DNA of 61,157 bases from Halothiobacillus sp. (lineage in GTDB: Bacteria > Pseudomonadota > Gammaproteobacteria > Halothiobacillales > Halothiobacillaceae): contig NZ_JAQTTX010000010.1 in assembly GCF_028710545.1 (NCBI RefSeq), forward strand, positions 1 through 61,157, given 5' to 3'. How positions within the stretch are numbered: the first letter of the stretch is position 1; every line of letters starts with the position of its first letter. The notes below the pieces were generated by a model. The model searched no databases and was not told the DNA's origin. It saw only the letters and a program-made list of their open reading frames with translations. This document shows positions 26,468 through 34,245 of this stretch, piece by piece. The translations under genes and the position numbers were made by a program.

Positions 26468-26595
26468 TTTGTTTTAACTTACCAAATCACAACACAAACC
26501 AACCATCGGCCGTACTGCGGCCCAAGCAGAACCATCCGCATTCCAGTGCGGTTTGGAGTGTTTTTCGGGCATTTCGTAACCAAGCCATCAACAAC

Positions 26596-26613
26596 TTGGC
26601 ATGTGGATTGCTT
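26596..26613 (+). promoter_or_regulatory. sigma-54 promoter of pilA
   Basis: TTGGCATGTGGATTGCTT matches the RpoN consensus TTGGCAC-N4-TTGCW, with GG at 26598-26599 and GC at 26610-26611 separated by exactly 10 bp. The predicted transcript starts around 26622, some 40 bp before the pilA ATG. RpoN-dependent pilA transcription with the PilS/PilR pair is known in pseudomonads and others. Confidence 0.85.
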
Positions 26614-26663
26614 AACGCTTGTACCGGGCAATCTCGCCCACTGTGTCACAAAGGAGTGATGTC

Positions 26664-27143
26664 ATGCTTAAGCAAATGAAGATGAACGTACAAAAGGGTT
26701 TCACCCTGATCGAATTGATGATCGTCATCGCGATTATCGGTATTCTGGCCGCCATCGCGATTCCTGCGTATCAGGATTACACCATCCGTGCCCAGGTTTC
26801 TGAAGGCATGTCACTGGCTGATGGTGCTAAAACTGCCTTGGTTGAGGCTTACAACAATAAGGGTGCTTTCCCCTCTAAAAACGCATCAGCAGGTTTAGCT
26901 TCGTCTCAATCAATCAAAGGCAACTATGTAAGTGCAGTGTCTATAGGCACGGGCGAAGCGACATGTCCTTCTTCAAAAGACGGCATTATTACTGTCTGCT
27001 ACGGTGGCCCTAAAGCTAACACAGCAATTGGAACTGGAGCGAAGCTTGAGTTGAGTGCGATCACAGCCACCGGAAGTGTTCAGTTCACTTGCAGAGGTGC
27101 TGGCACTATGGCGGCCAAATATCTGCCTTCTTCTTGCCGTTAA
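26664..27143 (+). CDS. pilA: major type IV pilin PilA
   Basis: A 159-residue prepilin with a short basic leader ([12 protein letters not shown]) and mature N-terminus [20 protein letters not shown] with Glu5, the standard type IVa pilin. Two Cys near the C-terminus (VQFTCRG and LPSSCR) should form the D-region disulfide; an earlier pair is in [17 protein letters not shown]. The ATG at 26664 is preceded by AAAGGAGTG. Expression is expected from the sigma-54 promoter just upstream, and a strong terminator follows. Two membrane proteins downstream may modify it. Prepilin peptidase PilD would remove the leader. Confidence 0.95.
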   Translation: MLKQMKMNVQKGFTLIELMIVIAIIGILAAIAIPAYQDYTIRAQVSEGMSLADGAKTALVEAYNNKGAFPSKNASAGLASSQSIKGNYVSAVSIGTGEATCPSSKDGIITVCYGGPKANTAIGTGAKLELSAITATGSVQFTCRGAGTMAAKYLPSSCR

Positions 27144-27165
27144 TTCTCGGTTAGTTTGATAGTGT

Positions 27166-27191
27166 AAACCCCGCTTCAGCGGGGTTTTTTA
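27166..27191 (+). terminator. rho-independent terminator of pilA
   Basis: AACCCCGC-TTCA-GCGGGGTT followed by a T run, about 25 bp after the pilA stop. A strong stem and tetraloop make this a reliable terminator and separate pilA from the downstream genes. Confidence 0.93.
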
Positions 27192-27198
27192 TTGAATG

Positions 27199-27240
27199 AA
27201 TCCCCCGCCTCCCCTTTGCAAAAGTGGATTGAGGGTATTT
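27199..27240. repeat. decayed family A half-element
   Basis: AATCCCCCGCCTCCCCTTTGC and the following AAAAGTGGATTGAGGGTATTT form an imperfect copy of the family A half hairpin, directly after the pilA terminator. The copy has lost most of its G runs. Confidence 0.5.
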
Positions 27241-27291
27241 GCGTTACGATACCCGACTCTGATTTGCCGCCTCCATTGCACAGGATTGCTT

Positions 27292-29502
27292 ATGCCTTAC
27301 TCGCTACCACGCGCTTCGCTCAAAGATCGCTTGCTGTTGATTGCTTTGTTGTTATTGGCGGTGCTGGTGTATTGGCCGGGTTTGTCGGGCGGTTATATTT
27401 TTGATGATTTTGGCAATCTGGTGGATAACGCGGCCATGGCTCCGGAGGCGGTGCGGGCGCATTTTTGGGCGGCGGTGTGGTCGAGTGGTTCGGGGCCCAC
27501 CGATCGGCCGATTTCGATGTTGACCTTTGCGCTGCAGGATTGGTTTACGGGCTTGGCGCCGTGGCCGTTCAAGTTCGTGAATCTGTTGATTCATCTGGCC
27601 AACGGGGTGCTGGTGTTTATGCTGGTGCGCGCGGTGGTGGGGTGGGTGTTTGTTTCTGGGGCTGCCCCATTTAGCCCTAGAGGCGCTAACACACCCCCAC
27701 CCAACCCCCCAAGCACCGACACACCCCCACCCCAGCCCTCCCCCATAAAGGGGGAGGGAGCGAATGCCCCGTTGTCTTGCGCTGAAGAAGCCCCTCCCCC
27801 CTTGTGGGGGAGGGGTTGGGGTGGGGGGGCAGGGGCTCTTACTCCCTCCCCCCTTGTGGGGGGCGTAGCGGGCCGTGTTGCCCCACGGCCCCGGACGGGG
27901 TGGGGTGGGGGTGCTAAACACTGGCTCATCACCCCCAACACGCTGGCATTACTCATTGCAGCAGCGTGGCTGCTTGCGCCCATGCAGCTCACGGCGGTGC
28001 TGTATGTCATCCAGCGCATGGAATCGCTGGCTTCGTTCTTTATTCTGTCGGGTTTGTTGTTGTACTGGCAGGGGCGGATGCGCCTGATTGCGGGGCAAGC
28101 GGGTGGCTGGTGGCGCATCTGGGCGGGGTTGATCGGTGGCACGCTGCTGGCGACTTTCGCCAAGGAATCGGGTGTGATGTTGCCGGTATATGCGTTTTTG
28201 CTGGAATGGCTGCTATTGCGTGGGCGCACGGCGGCGGGCTTCGAGCCTAAGTTTATAGGCGTGTTTTTGCTGGTACTGGTGCTGCCGGGCATCGCGGGGC
28301 TGCTGTATACCTTGCCCAGCGCCCTCAATGGCAGCGCCTATGCCAGCCGCCCGTTCGATTTAGCCGAGCGCCTGTGGACGGAAGGGCGGGTGATGGTTGA
28401 TTACCTGCACTGGCTGATCGCGCCTACCCCGAATGCCTTGAGTTTGTATCACGATGATATTGCGCTTTCGACCGGCTGGTTTGCGCCCTGGACGACGGCG
28501 ACAAGCTGGGCCTTGATTGCGTTGTTAGTCGGCGCGGCCTTGTGGTTGAAAAACCGCGCACCTCTGATTGCCTTGGGTGTGTTGTGGTTTTTTGCCGGGC
28601 ACCTGCTAGTTTCGACCTATATCCCGCTGGAACTGGTGTACGAGCACCGTAATTATTTGCCGAGCATCGGGGTGTTTATCGCGCTGTTCGGGTTGATGTT
28701 TGCCTGGCGGCCAATGGATGCCGAACGTGCCCGCGTGATGCGCACGCTCATGCTGGCCGGTGCGCTGGCGCTGATTGCGCTGTATGCGGGCTTTACCGCC
28801 TTGCGGGCACAGGCTTGGGGCAACCCGTATCGGCTGGCGTATTTTGAGGCGACCACGCATCCGGATTCGCCCAGAGCGAATTATGAATTGGGGCGTGTGA
28901 TGATCATCATGGCGCCAAATACCAACAGTCCACTGTTTCAATTCGGCATGAGGCAATTCGAAAAAGCCAGCCAATTGCCCGGCGCGAGTATTCAGGCCGA
29001 TCAGGCGCTGATTTTTATGTCTGCCAAAAACAACCTGCCGATTGCGGCGGATTGGTGGCAGCGTCTGCGCGCCAAAATCGAACGCCAACCGCTTTCTGCT
29101 GAGGATGTGGGCGCGTTGTATAGCCTGATTCAATGCAGTACCAATGGGGTGTGCCGCTATACGCCGCAAGAAATTGCCGAATTGGGGCAAACACTGCGCC
29201 TGGCGCTTTCACTTCATCCGAATAATGCGGGCATCGTGACGTTGCTGGCGAATTATTCAGCCAATGTGACGCATGATTTTCCGCTGGCGTATCAACTCAT
29301 GCAACGCGCCGTGGCGATTGATCCGAAAAAATTCAGCTACTGGAATAACCTCGTCACGCTGCAAATCGCAGCCGGTAAATTCAGCGATGCGCGGGTGGGT
29401 ATTGAGCGGATGGGTGAACTGAATGGCAAAGGGATTCACGACGCGGAAATTGCCTCTGCCCGTGCCGCGCTCGCGAAAAAAGAGGCCGAGGCGGGGCAAT
29501 GA
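27292..29502 (+). CDS. multi-spanning GT-C-like membrane protein with TPR-like C-terminus; carries an in-frame repeat insertion
   Basis: A 736-residue inner-membrane protein with about ten hydrophobic segments. The first loop has SGGYIFDDFGNL, an acidic pair typical of GT-C glycosyltransferases, followed by GPTDRPISMLTFALQDWF. LEHRNYLPS-like EHRNYLPSIGVF near residue 457 also matches bacterial TMTC-type proteins, and the soluble tail (about 520-736) has TPR-like helices. Its position after pilA suggests a pilin glycosyltransferase of the TfpW/TfpO kind, an inference. Residues about 123-208 are encoded by a family C repeat inserted in frame and read as Pro/Gly-rich PPPQPSPIKGEGANAP. The paralogue at 30447 lacks it. 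The ATG at 27292 has CAGGA 6 bp upstream. Confidence 0.7.
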   Translation: MPYSLPRASLKDRLLLIALLLLAVLVYWPGLSGGYIFDDFGNLVDNAAMAPEAVRAHFWAAVWSSGSGPTDRPISMLTFALQDWFTGLAPWPFKFVNLLIHLANGVLVFMLVRAVVGWVFVSGAAPFSPRGANTPPPNPPSTDTPPPQPSPIKGEGANAPLSCAEEAPPPLWGRGWGGGAGALTPSPLVGGVAGRVAPRPRTGWGGGAKHWLITPNTLALLIAAAWLLAPMQLTAVLYVIQRMESLASFFILSGLLLYWQGRMRLIAGQAGGWWRIWAGLIGGTLLATFAKESGVMLPVYAFLLEWLLLRGRTAAGFEPKFIGVFLLVLVLPGIAGLLYTLPSALNGSAYASRPFDLAERLWTEGRVMVDYLHWLIAPTPNALSLYHDDIALSTGWFAPWTTATSWALIALLVGAALWLKNRAPLIALGVLWFFAGHLLVSTYIPLELVYEHRNYLPSIGVFIALFGLMFAWRPMDAERARVMRTLMLAGALALIALYAGFTALRAQAWGNPYRLAYFEATTHPDSPRANYELGRVMIIMAPNTNSPLFQFGMRQFEKASQLPGASIQADQALIFMSAKNNLPIAADWWQRLRAKIERQPLSAEDVGALYSLIQCSTNGVCRYTPQEIAELGQTLRLALSLHPNNAGIVTLLANYSANVTHDFPLAYQLMQRAVAIDPKKFSYWNNLVTLQIAAGKFSDARVGIERMGELNGKGIHDAEIASARAALAKKEAEAGQ
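27660..27917. repeat. family C repeat inserted inside a coding sequence
   Basis: The insertion contains CCCTCCCCC-ATAAA-GGGGGAGGG at 27736-27758, a CCCCTCCCCCCTTGTGGGGG-type hairpin near 27789-27816, and the module GGGGGGCGTAGCGGGCC with a CCCCACGGCCC partner near 27857-27894. The same modules occur at 29505-29829 and 30219-30394. Comparison with the neighbouring paralogue places the limits to within about 10 bp. The length preserves the reading frame. Confidence 0.85.
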
Positions 29503-29504
29503 TG

Positions 29505-29829
29505 GTGTGCCCTAACCCCCTCCCCAACCCCTCCCCACAAGGGGGAGGGGCTTTCAGTTCCTCCCCTTGTGGGGAGGGGCTTTCAGTTCCTCCCATTGTG
29601 GGGGGGCTTTCAGTTCCTCCCATTGTGGGGGGCGAAACAGGCCGAGCTGCCCCACGGCATCAAACAGGTTGGGGCGTTTTTAACGCCCTCCCCCTTTTAT
29701 GGGGGAGGGTTGGGGTGGGGGTGTGAAGTGAGCACCTGCGCTTAACGTTACCCCCTCCCCAAACCCCGCCCAGGGCCGTGGGGCAGCACGGCCCGCTTCG
29801 CCCCCACGAGGGGGAGGGGCTTTGGTGCG
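29505..29829. repeat. family C repeat cluster upstream of the DUF559 gene
   Basis: Several units of CCTCCCC-x-TTGTGGGGAGG type alternate with GGGGCTTTCAGTTCCTCCC (four near-tandem copies, 29546-29620), then GCCCCACGGC modules in both orientations (29650 and 29775-29810). No gene is visible in the 29503-29859 gap. Confidence 0.85.
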
Positions 29830-29859
29830 AAGTGTGAAACAAGAACAACGAGGCTAAAC

Positions 29860-30267
29860 ATGACACATTCACTCATCAAAAACGCCCGTGCCTTGCGCAC
29901 TAATATGACCGAAGCGGAGCGGGCGATTTGGCAGTATCTTCGGGCGGAGCAGATGGGTGTCAAATTTCGCCGGCAAACGCCTATTGGTCAATATATTGTT
30001 GATTTTGTCTGTTTCTCTCACAAGCTGGTGATCGAGATCGATGGTGGGCAACATGCAGATTCCGCGAGCGATCAGGCACGTGATGCGTTTTTGGTTTCTC
30101 AAGGGTTTAAGGTGCTGCGGTTTTGGAATAACGAGGTGGTGCAGCAGTTGGATGGGGTTTATGAAACGGTGCGTTTGGCGTTGATTGAGTTGATGCATGG
30201 GGATGAGGCGGTTGAGTCTTCTCACCCCCACCCCAACCCCTCCCCCATAAAGGGGGAGGGGCTTTAA
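29860..30267 (+). CDS. DUF559 family endonuclease-like protein with a repeat-encoded tail
   Basis: A 135-residue protein of the DUF559 group, related to Vsr/PD-(D/E)XK nucleases. The N-terminal half has KNARALRTNMTEAERAIW, the usual family start, then QYIVDFVCFSHKLVIEIDGG with the probable catalytic Asp and Glu, and KVLRFWNNEV near the end of the core. Residues from about 121 on (SSHPHPNPSPIKGEGL) are encoded by a family C repeat, including the stop. GAGG lies 6 bp before the ATG. The gene stands between two family C clusters and between two paralogous membrane protein genes, as if inserted there. Nuclease activity and target are unknown. Confidence 0.8.
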   Translation: MTHSLIKNARALRTNMTEAERAIWQYLRAEQMGVKFRRQTPIGQYIVDFVCFSHKLVIEIDGGQHADSASDQARDAFLVSQGFKVLRFWNNEVVQQLDGVYETVRLALIELMHGDEAVESSHPHPNPSPIKGEGL

Positions 30268-30394
30268 TGCCTAACCTTCTGGGGGAGGGCTTTGATACCT
30301 CCTTCAAGCAGTGGCTCAATAGCTCCCTCCCCCTCCATGGGGGGCGCAGCGGGCCGCGTTGCCCCACGGCCCCGGACGGGTTGGGGTGGGGGTG
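30219..30394. repeat. family C repeat cluster downstream of, and overlapping, the DUF559 gene
   Basis: CCCCTCCCCC-ATAAA-GGGGGAGGGG at 30237-30261 lies inside the last codons of the DUF559 gene. Further on, the GGGGGGCGCAGCGGGCC module with CCCCACGGCCCCGG follows at 30337-30376 and ends GGGTTGGGGTGGGGGTG. The copy has the same order of modules as the one inside the gene at 27660-27917. Confidence 0.85.
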
Positions 30395-30446
30395 AATGAA
30401 TCTATATCAACTAAATCAACAAGTAAATTTGTCTTAAGGAACGAAC

Positions 30447-32432
30447 ATGCGGATTGATTGGAAGCCTTTTGTGGCCGGGGTGTTTTTGCTGGCACTGACG
30501 TACATCGTCTATCTGCCGGGGCTGTCGGGCGCATTTCTGTTTGATGATTTCGGCAACCTGCCGCCACTGGGCGACACGGGGCCGATTCATCATGCCTGGC
30601 AGGCTTGGGCGTGGATTACTTCGGGTTTTGCCGGGCCGACCGGGCGGCCGATTTCTCTGGCGAGCTTTCTGATCGACACGCGCACCTGGCCCGCGCCTCC
30701 TGAGGGATTCAAGCACACGAATGTTGTTATTCATCTGATCAATGGCCTGTTATTGGCTGGTTTGAGCCACGCTCTGGCGCGTGGCTTCGGGCTGGACCGG
30801 CGGCGGGCGATCTGGGTGGGTGTGTTGGCGGCGGGGTTCTGGCTGTTGCATCCGTTTTGGGTGTCTACCACGTTGTATGTGATTCAACGTATGGCGATGC
30901 TGGCCGCGTTGTTTGTGTTCGCGGGCTTGTGGGCATTTGTGCATGGGCGCTTGCAACTGCGAGCAGGCAAGCCGATTCGGGCTTATATCTGGATGAGCAT
31001 GGGGCTGGCGCTGGGTACGCTGCTGGCTACCTTCTCCAAAGAAAATGGCGCCTTGCTGCCCTTGTTGGCCTGGGTGATCGAGGCGTTTGTATTCGATACC
31101 GATCAGCGGGCGCTTGATCGCGATGGCAAGTGGTTTATCTGGTGGCGACGGCTGTTTATTTATCTGCCGAGTGCCGTCTTACTGGCGTATATGGCGTATC
31201 AATTGCCGATGCTTTTTGCGGGCCAAACGTATGGTCGCAATTTCACGCCCTGGGAGCGCCTCCTGACCGAAACACGGATTGTGTGGACGTATCTGCGGGA
31301 ACTGTGGTTGCCGGGATTGCATGATGGCGGGCTGTTCAATGACGATATTCGGATTTCAACCGGCCTGCTGCAGCCGATTTCAACCCTGTTCGCTGCCTTG
31401 GGTATCCTGTTGCTCGTCGTCGTTTCGGTATTGGCACGCATGGCGCGCACACCTTGGATTCGAGCCGTTGGACTGGCGATTGCGTTCTATTTTTTAGGGC
31501 AGTTGTTGGAATCGACCTGGTTACCGTTGGAGTTGATGTTCGAGCACCGTAATTATCTGCCCGCCGGCTTGATGTTTTTACCACTGGCCGTGTTTCTCGT
31601 GCAACACACCACGACCAAGCAACGCTGGCCCGCGTGGACGGCCGTGGTGATCTTGACCGTCTTCGCGTTGTTGACGACCAAGCGGGCCGATGTGTGGGGC
31701 AAGCCCTTTGTTCAGGCGTTGAGTTGGGCGCATCAACACCCAGATTCGGCGCGGGCGCAGAGTTATCTGGCCAACTTTTGGGAACAAACGGGTAATTACC
31801 CCGAAGCGGAGCGCTTACTTGATGGGGCCTTCAAAAAACATCCCGATGATTTGCTCGTGCTTGCCAACCGCGCGTTTGTTGCCTGTGATATGAACGCGGC
31901 ACCCGCTGGATTGAAAACATCATTATTGAATCTGGCTAAACGAGGCGATCTGGCACAGAACGTCACCGGTTATCAATTCGATACCTTCCTTGGCCGACTG
32001 CAATCCGATTGCACGGTATTTGGCCCCAACTTCGGGATGCAACTGATCGATGCCGCTTTGCTTAACCCGACGGTAAAACGCAGCGATACCGCACAACGCA
32101 GCCTGTTGCATCGACGCGCACTGTATTGGCTTAAAGAAAGCGCACCAGAACGCGCCTTTGCGGATATGAAAAAGGCCTTGCTGCTACCCGGCGCGGAACC
32201 GGGCTCTCGCTTGTTATTTGCCGCCGAGTTGGCCAGTGCACATCAACCCGCGTTGGCGCTGAAACTGCTCAATGAAGTGCCCTCAACGCTACAAAATATC
32301 CACGGTTGGTCTATGCCAGCAATCCATCGTCGCGTTTTGCGTAGCGCCGGTTTTTATCAGGATGGCGAGGCCCATTTGCGGATGGAGTTACAAAAGGATT
32401 TGGATGCCCAAGCCGAAACCCATCAACCATGA
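30447..32432 (+). CDS. GT-C-like multi-spanning membrane protein, paralogue of the one at 27292
   Basis: A 661-residue inner-membrane protein parallel to its neighbour throughout: LSGAFLFDDFGNL in the first loop, GPTGRPISLASFL, TLYVIQRMAMLAALFVF, FSKENGALLPLL and the LMFEHRNYLPAGLMF motif. The soluble tail (about 450-661) has TPR-like repeats such as DSARAQSYLANFWEQTGNYPEAE, and three Cys. The acidic pair in the first loop points to a GT-C transferase using a lipid-linked sugar. It may act on pilin or another exported protein. The two genes probably arose by duplication. AAGGAAC lies before the ATG. No repeat insertion is seen in this copy. Confidence 0.7.
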   Translation: MRIDWKPFVAGVFLLALTYIVYLPGLSGAFLFDDFGNLPPLGDTGPIHHAWQAWAWITSGFAGPTGRPISLASFLIDTRTWPAPPEGFKHTNVVIHLINGLLLAGLSHALARGFGLDRRRAIWVGVLAAGFWLLHPFWVSTTLYVIQRMAMLAALFVFAGLWAFVHGRLQLRAGKPIRAYIWMSMGLALGTLLATFSKENGALLPLLAWVIEAFVFDTDQRALDRDGKWFIWWRRLFIYLPSAVLLAYMAYQLPMLFAGQTYGRNFTPWERLLTETRIVWTYLRELWLPGLHDGGLFNDDIRISTGLLQPISTLFAALGILLLVVVSVLARMARTPWIRAVGLAIAFYFLGQLLESTWLPLELMFEHRNYLPAGLMFLPLAVFLVQHTTTKQRWPAWTAVVILTVFALLTTKRADVWGKPFVQALSWAHQHPDSARAQSYLANFWEQTGNYPEAERLLDGAFKKHPDDLLVLANRAFVACDMNAAPAGLKTSLLNLAKRGDLAQNVTGYQFDTFLGRLQSDCTVFGPNFGMQLIDAALLNPTVKRSDTAQRSLLHRRALYWLKESAPERAFADMKKALLLPGAEPGSRLLFAAELASAHQPALALKLLNEVPSTLQNIHGWSMPAIHRRVLRSAGFYQDGEAHLRMELQKDLDAQAETHQP

Positions 32433-32448
32433 AATTTGGTTTGGCGCG

Positions 32449-32741
32449 GTAAATCCCCCCTGCCCCCCTTTATGAAAGGGGGGAGTGAGGTGGTGGCTTT
32501 GCGAAAGGGGTTTGTTGCGTTTAGGCATTTCGCCTCCCCCTTTGAAAAAGGGGGAATGAGGGGGATTTAGTGGCTTCGGTTTGGCGCGTTAAATCCCCCC
32601 TGCCCCCCTTTATGAAAGGGGGGGTGTTAGGTGGCGCCTTTGCGCAAGGGGTGTGTTAGGTGGTGCCTTGCTAAAGGAGGTGTGCTGCCTTTAAGCACTT
32701 CGCCTCCCCCTTTGAAAAAGGGGGAATGAGGGGGATTTATT
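32449..32741. repeat. family A repeat array, two units of 140 bp
   Basis: AAATCCCCCCTGCCCCCC starts at 32451 and again at 32591. Each unit ends with TCCCCCTTTGAAAAAGGGGG-AATGAGGGGGATTT, and the last one supplies the TAA stop of the tesA gene. The unit is the same as in the array at 37791-38600 but shorter. Nothing else is seen in the gap 32433-32736. Confidence 0.85.
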
Positions 32742-33501
32742 TGCTGCTCGGCAGCCACAAGGGTTTAACCACTGCCCATACATTATCCAAAACAATCGGT
32801 TCACCTTCGGCGGTGGGATGCAGACCATCTTCCTGCATGAGCTTGGGATTCGTGGCGACGTCTTGGAGTAAAAACGGTACCAGCGGCAAAGCATTTTTTT
32901 CGGCAAGCTGTTGATACATCGCGGCAAACGGTTCGGCGTAGGCGGGGCCGTAATTGGGTGGCAGCATGATGCCGAGCAACACGACGCGCGCGCCGGATTG
33001 TTTACTTTGGTCGATCAGTTTTTGCAGGTTCTGGCGAATCAATGTGAGCGGCAGGCCGCGCAAGCCATCGTTGGCACCCAGTTCCAGCAACACCCAGCCC
33101 GGCTGAACGATGTCGAGCAATTCGGGCAGTCGCGACAGCCCGCCGGAGGTGGTTTCGCCGCTGATCGAGGCATTCACGATTTCCCATTTGCGGGTAGCAC
33201 CCGCGCTTTTCTCCTCAAGGCGCTTTTGCATCAGGGCCACCCAGCCTTGGCTTTCGGCCAGATTGTGTGCGGCAGAGAGGGAATCGCCCAGTACCAGAAC
33301 GGTATGTGAACGCGCTGCGGCCATTACTTTGTTTGAAGTTTTATCTGGAGTTTCGTGCGGGTTTTCTTGCCCAAACGCGGTCGATGCACTACAAGCTATG
33401 AGTGCCGGTAAAAGTACCGGTAAAACCAATTTCAACTTCAACCCCAAGTTCAACCTAAACTTCAACCCCAATTTCAACATTGATAGCCAAAGGAATTTCA
33501 T
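32737..33501 (-). CDS. tesA: SGNH/GDSL esterase, TesA-like arylesterase/thioesterase
   Basis: A 254-residue periplasmic hydrolase. Block I is VLGDSLSAAHNL with the nucleophilic Ser in GDSL context, then ISGETTSGG (block II Gly), LELGANDGLRG (block III Asn) and EDGLHPTAEGEPIV with the catalytic Asp and His. The N-terminus is a long signal sequence (MKFLWLSMLKLGLKF...LVLPVLLPALIACSAS), part of which is encoded by a 24-bp direct repeat. The ATG at 33501 has CAGGAGG 6 bp upstream. It diverges from ybbA with only 3 bp between start codons, the same neighbours as in E. coli. Confidence 0.9.
   Translation of the reverse strand: MKFLWLSMLKLGLKFRLNLGLKLKLVLPVLLPALIACSASTAFGQENPHETPDKTSNKVMAAARSHTVLVLGDSLSAAHNLAESQGWVALMQKRLEEKSAGATRKWEIVNASISGETTSGGLSRLPELLDIVQPGWVLLELGANDGLRGLPLTLIRQNLQKLIDQSKQSGARVVLLGIMLPPNYGPAYAEPFAAMYQQLAEKNALPLVPFLLQDVATNPKLMQEDGLHPTAEGEPIVLDNVWAVVKPLWLPSSK
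33430..33478. repeat. 24-bp in-frame direct repeat in the tesA signal sequence
   Basis: AACTTCAACCCCAA occurs at 33434-33447 and 33458-33471, a period of 24 bp (8 codons), within two near-identical 24-bp units. On the minus strand it encodes the repeated K/R-x-N/G-L-x-L-K part of the signal peptide. Confidence 0.8.
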
Positions 33502-33504
33502 GCG

Positions 33505-34245
33505 ATGCCTCCTGAGCCCCAAACTATTTCTCATGCCGCCTCGCTGCCGGAGGATAGTGCCTTGATTCTGCGTGCGCTGCGGGTTTCTAAAACCGTCACA
33601 GCGCCCGGGAACGAACCTCTGACCATTCTGCGTGAAGCGAGTTTAACAGTTGCCACGGGTGAGGCCGTGGCTTTGATGGGGGCGTCGGGGGCGGGCAAGT
33701 CTACCTTGCTGGCTTTGCTGGCAGGCTTGGATACGCCGACAAGCGGTGAAGTCGAATTGGCGGGTTTTACCTTGAATAACCTGAACGAGGATGAACGAGC
33801 CGCCGTCCGTGCGGGCCGGGTGGGTTTTGTTTTTCAGTCGTTTCAGTTGATCGATGGCCTGACGGCTCTGGAAAATGTGGCCTTGCCGCTGGAATTACAG
33901 GGCGTACCCGACAGTACCGCACGGGCCAAATCCGCACTGGCGGAGGTGGGTTTGAGTCACCGCCTGCACCATCTGCCCAAGGTGCTTTCAGGCGGTGAAC
34001 AACAACGGGTTGCCTTGGCGCGGGCGTTTGCCGGAACGCCAGCCATTCTGTTCGCCGATGAGCCGACCGGTTCGCTCGATACCGCGACCGGCGAGCGCAT
34101 CATCGATTTGCTGTTCGCACTGCGCGATCGGCATCAAACCTCGTTGGTTCTGGTAACGCACGATCCGGCCCTGGCGGCTCGATGCAATCGGGGCTATCGC
34201 TTACAGGGTGGCGTACAGGGCGGAGAATTAACCCCATGGCAATAG
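33505..34245 (+). CDS. ybbA: ABC transporter ATP-binding protein, YbbA-like
   Basis: A 246-residue ATPase of the LolD/MacB group. Walker A is GASGAGKSTLL, Q-loop FVFQSFQL, signature LSGGEQQRVALARA, Walker B AILFADEPTGSLD, and a His switch LVTHDP. It should form an efflux-type complex with the permease that follows. The ATG at 33505 is preceded by AAAGGAA; its upstream region is shared with the divergent tesA. It overlaps ybbP by 10 bp. In E. coli the tesA-ybbA-ybbP arrangement is the same, with an unclear substrate. Confidence 0.92.
   Translation: MPPEPQTISHAASLPEDSALILRALRVSKTVTAPGNEPLTILREASLTVATGEAVALMGASGAGKSTLLALLAGLDTPTSGEVELAGFTLNNLNEDERAAVRAGRVGFVFQSFQLIDGLTALENVALPLELQGVPDSTARAKSALAEVGLSHRLHHLPKVLSGGEQQRVALARAFAGTPAILFADEPTGSLDTATGERIIDLLFALRDRHQTSLVLVTHDPALAARCNRGYRLQGGVQGGELTPWQ

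Noticed and set aside
27196-27291. Extended N-terminus for the first GT-C-like protein
   Set aside because: The ATG at 27196 would encode a decayed repeat before the first membrane helix; the ATG at 27292 has a better ribosome binding site and matches the paralogue.
27591-28328. Minus-strand frame opposite the first GT-C-like gene
   Set aside because: It is open mainly because of the low-complexity repeat insertion and shows no family features; the plus-strand gene is clearly coding.
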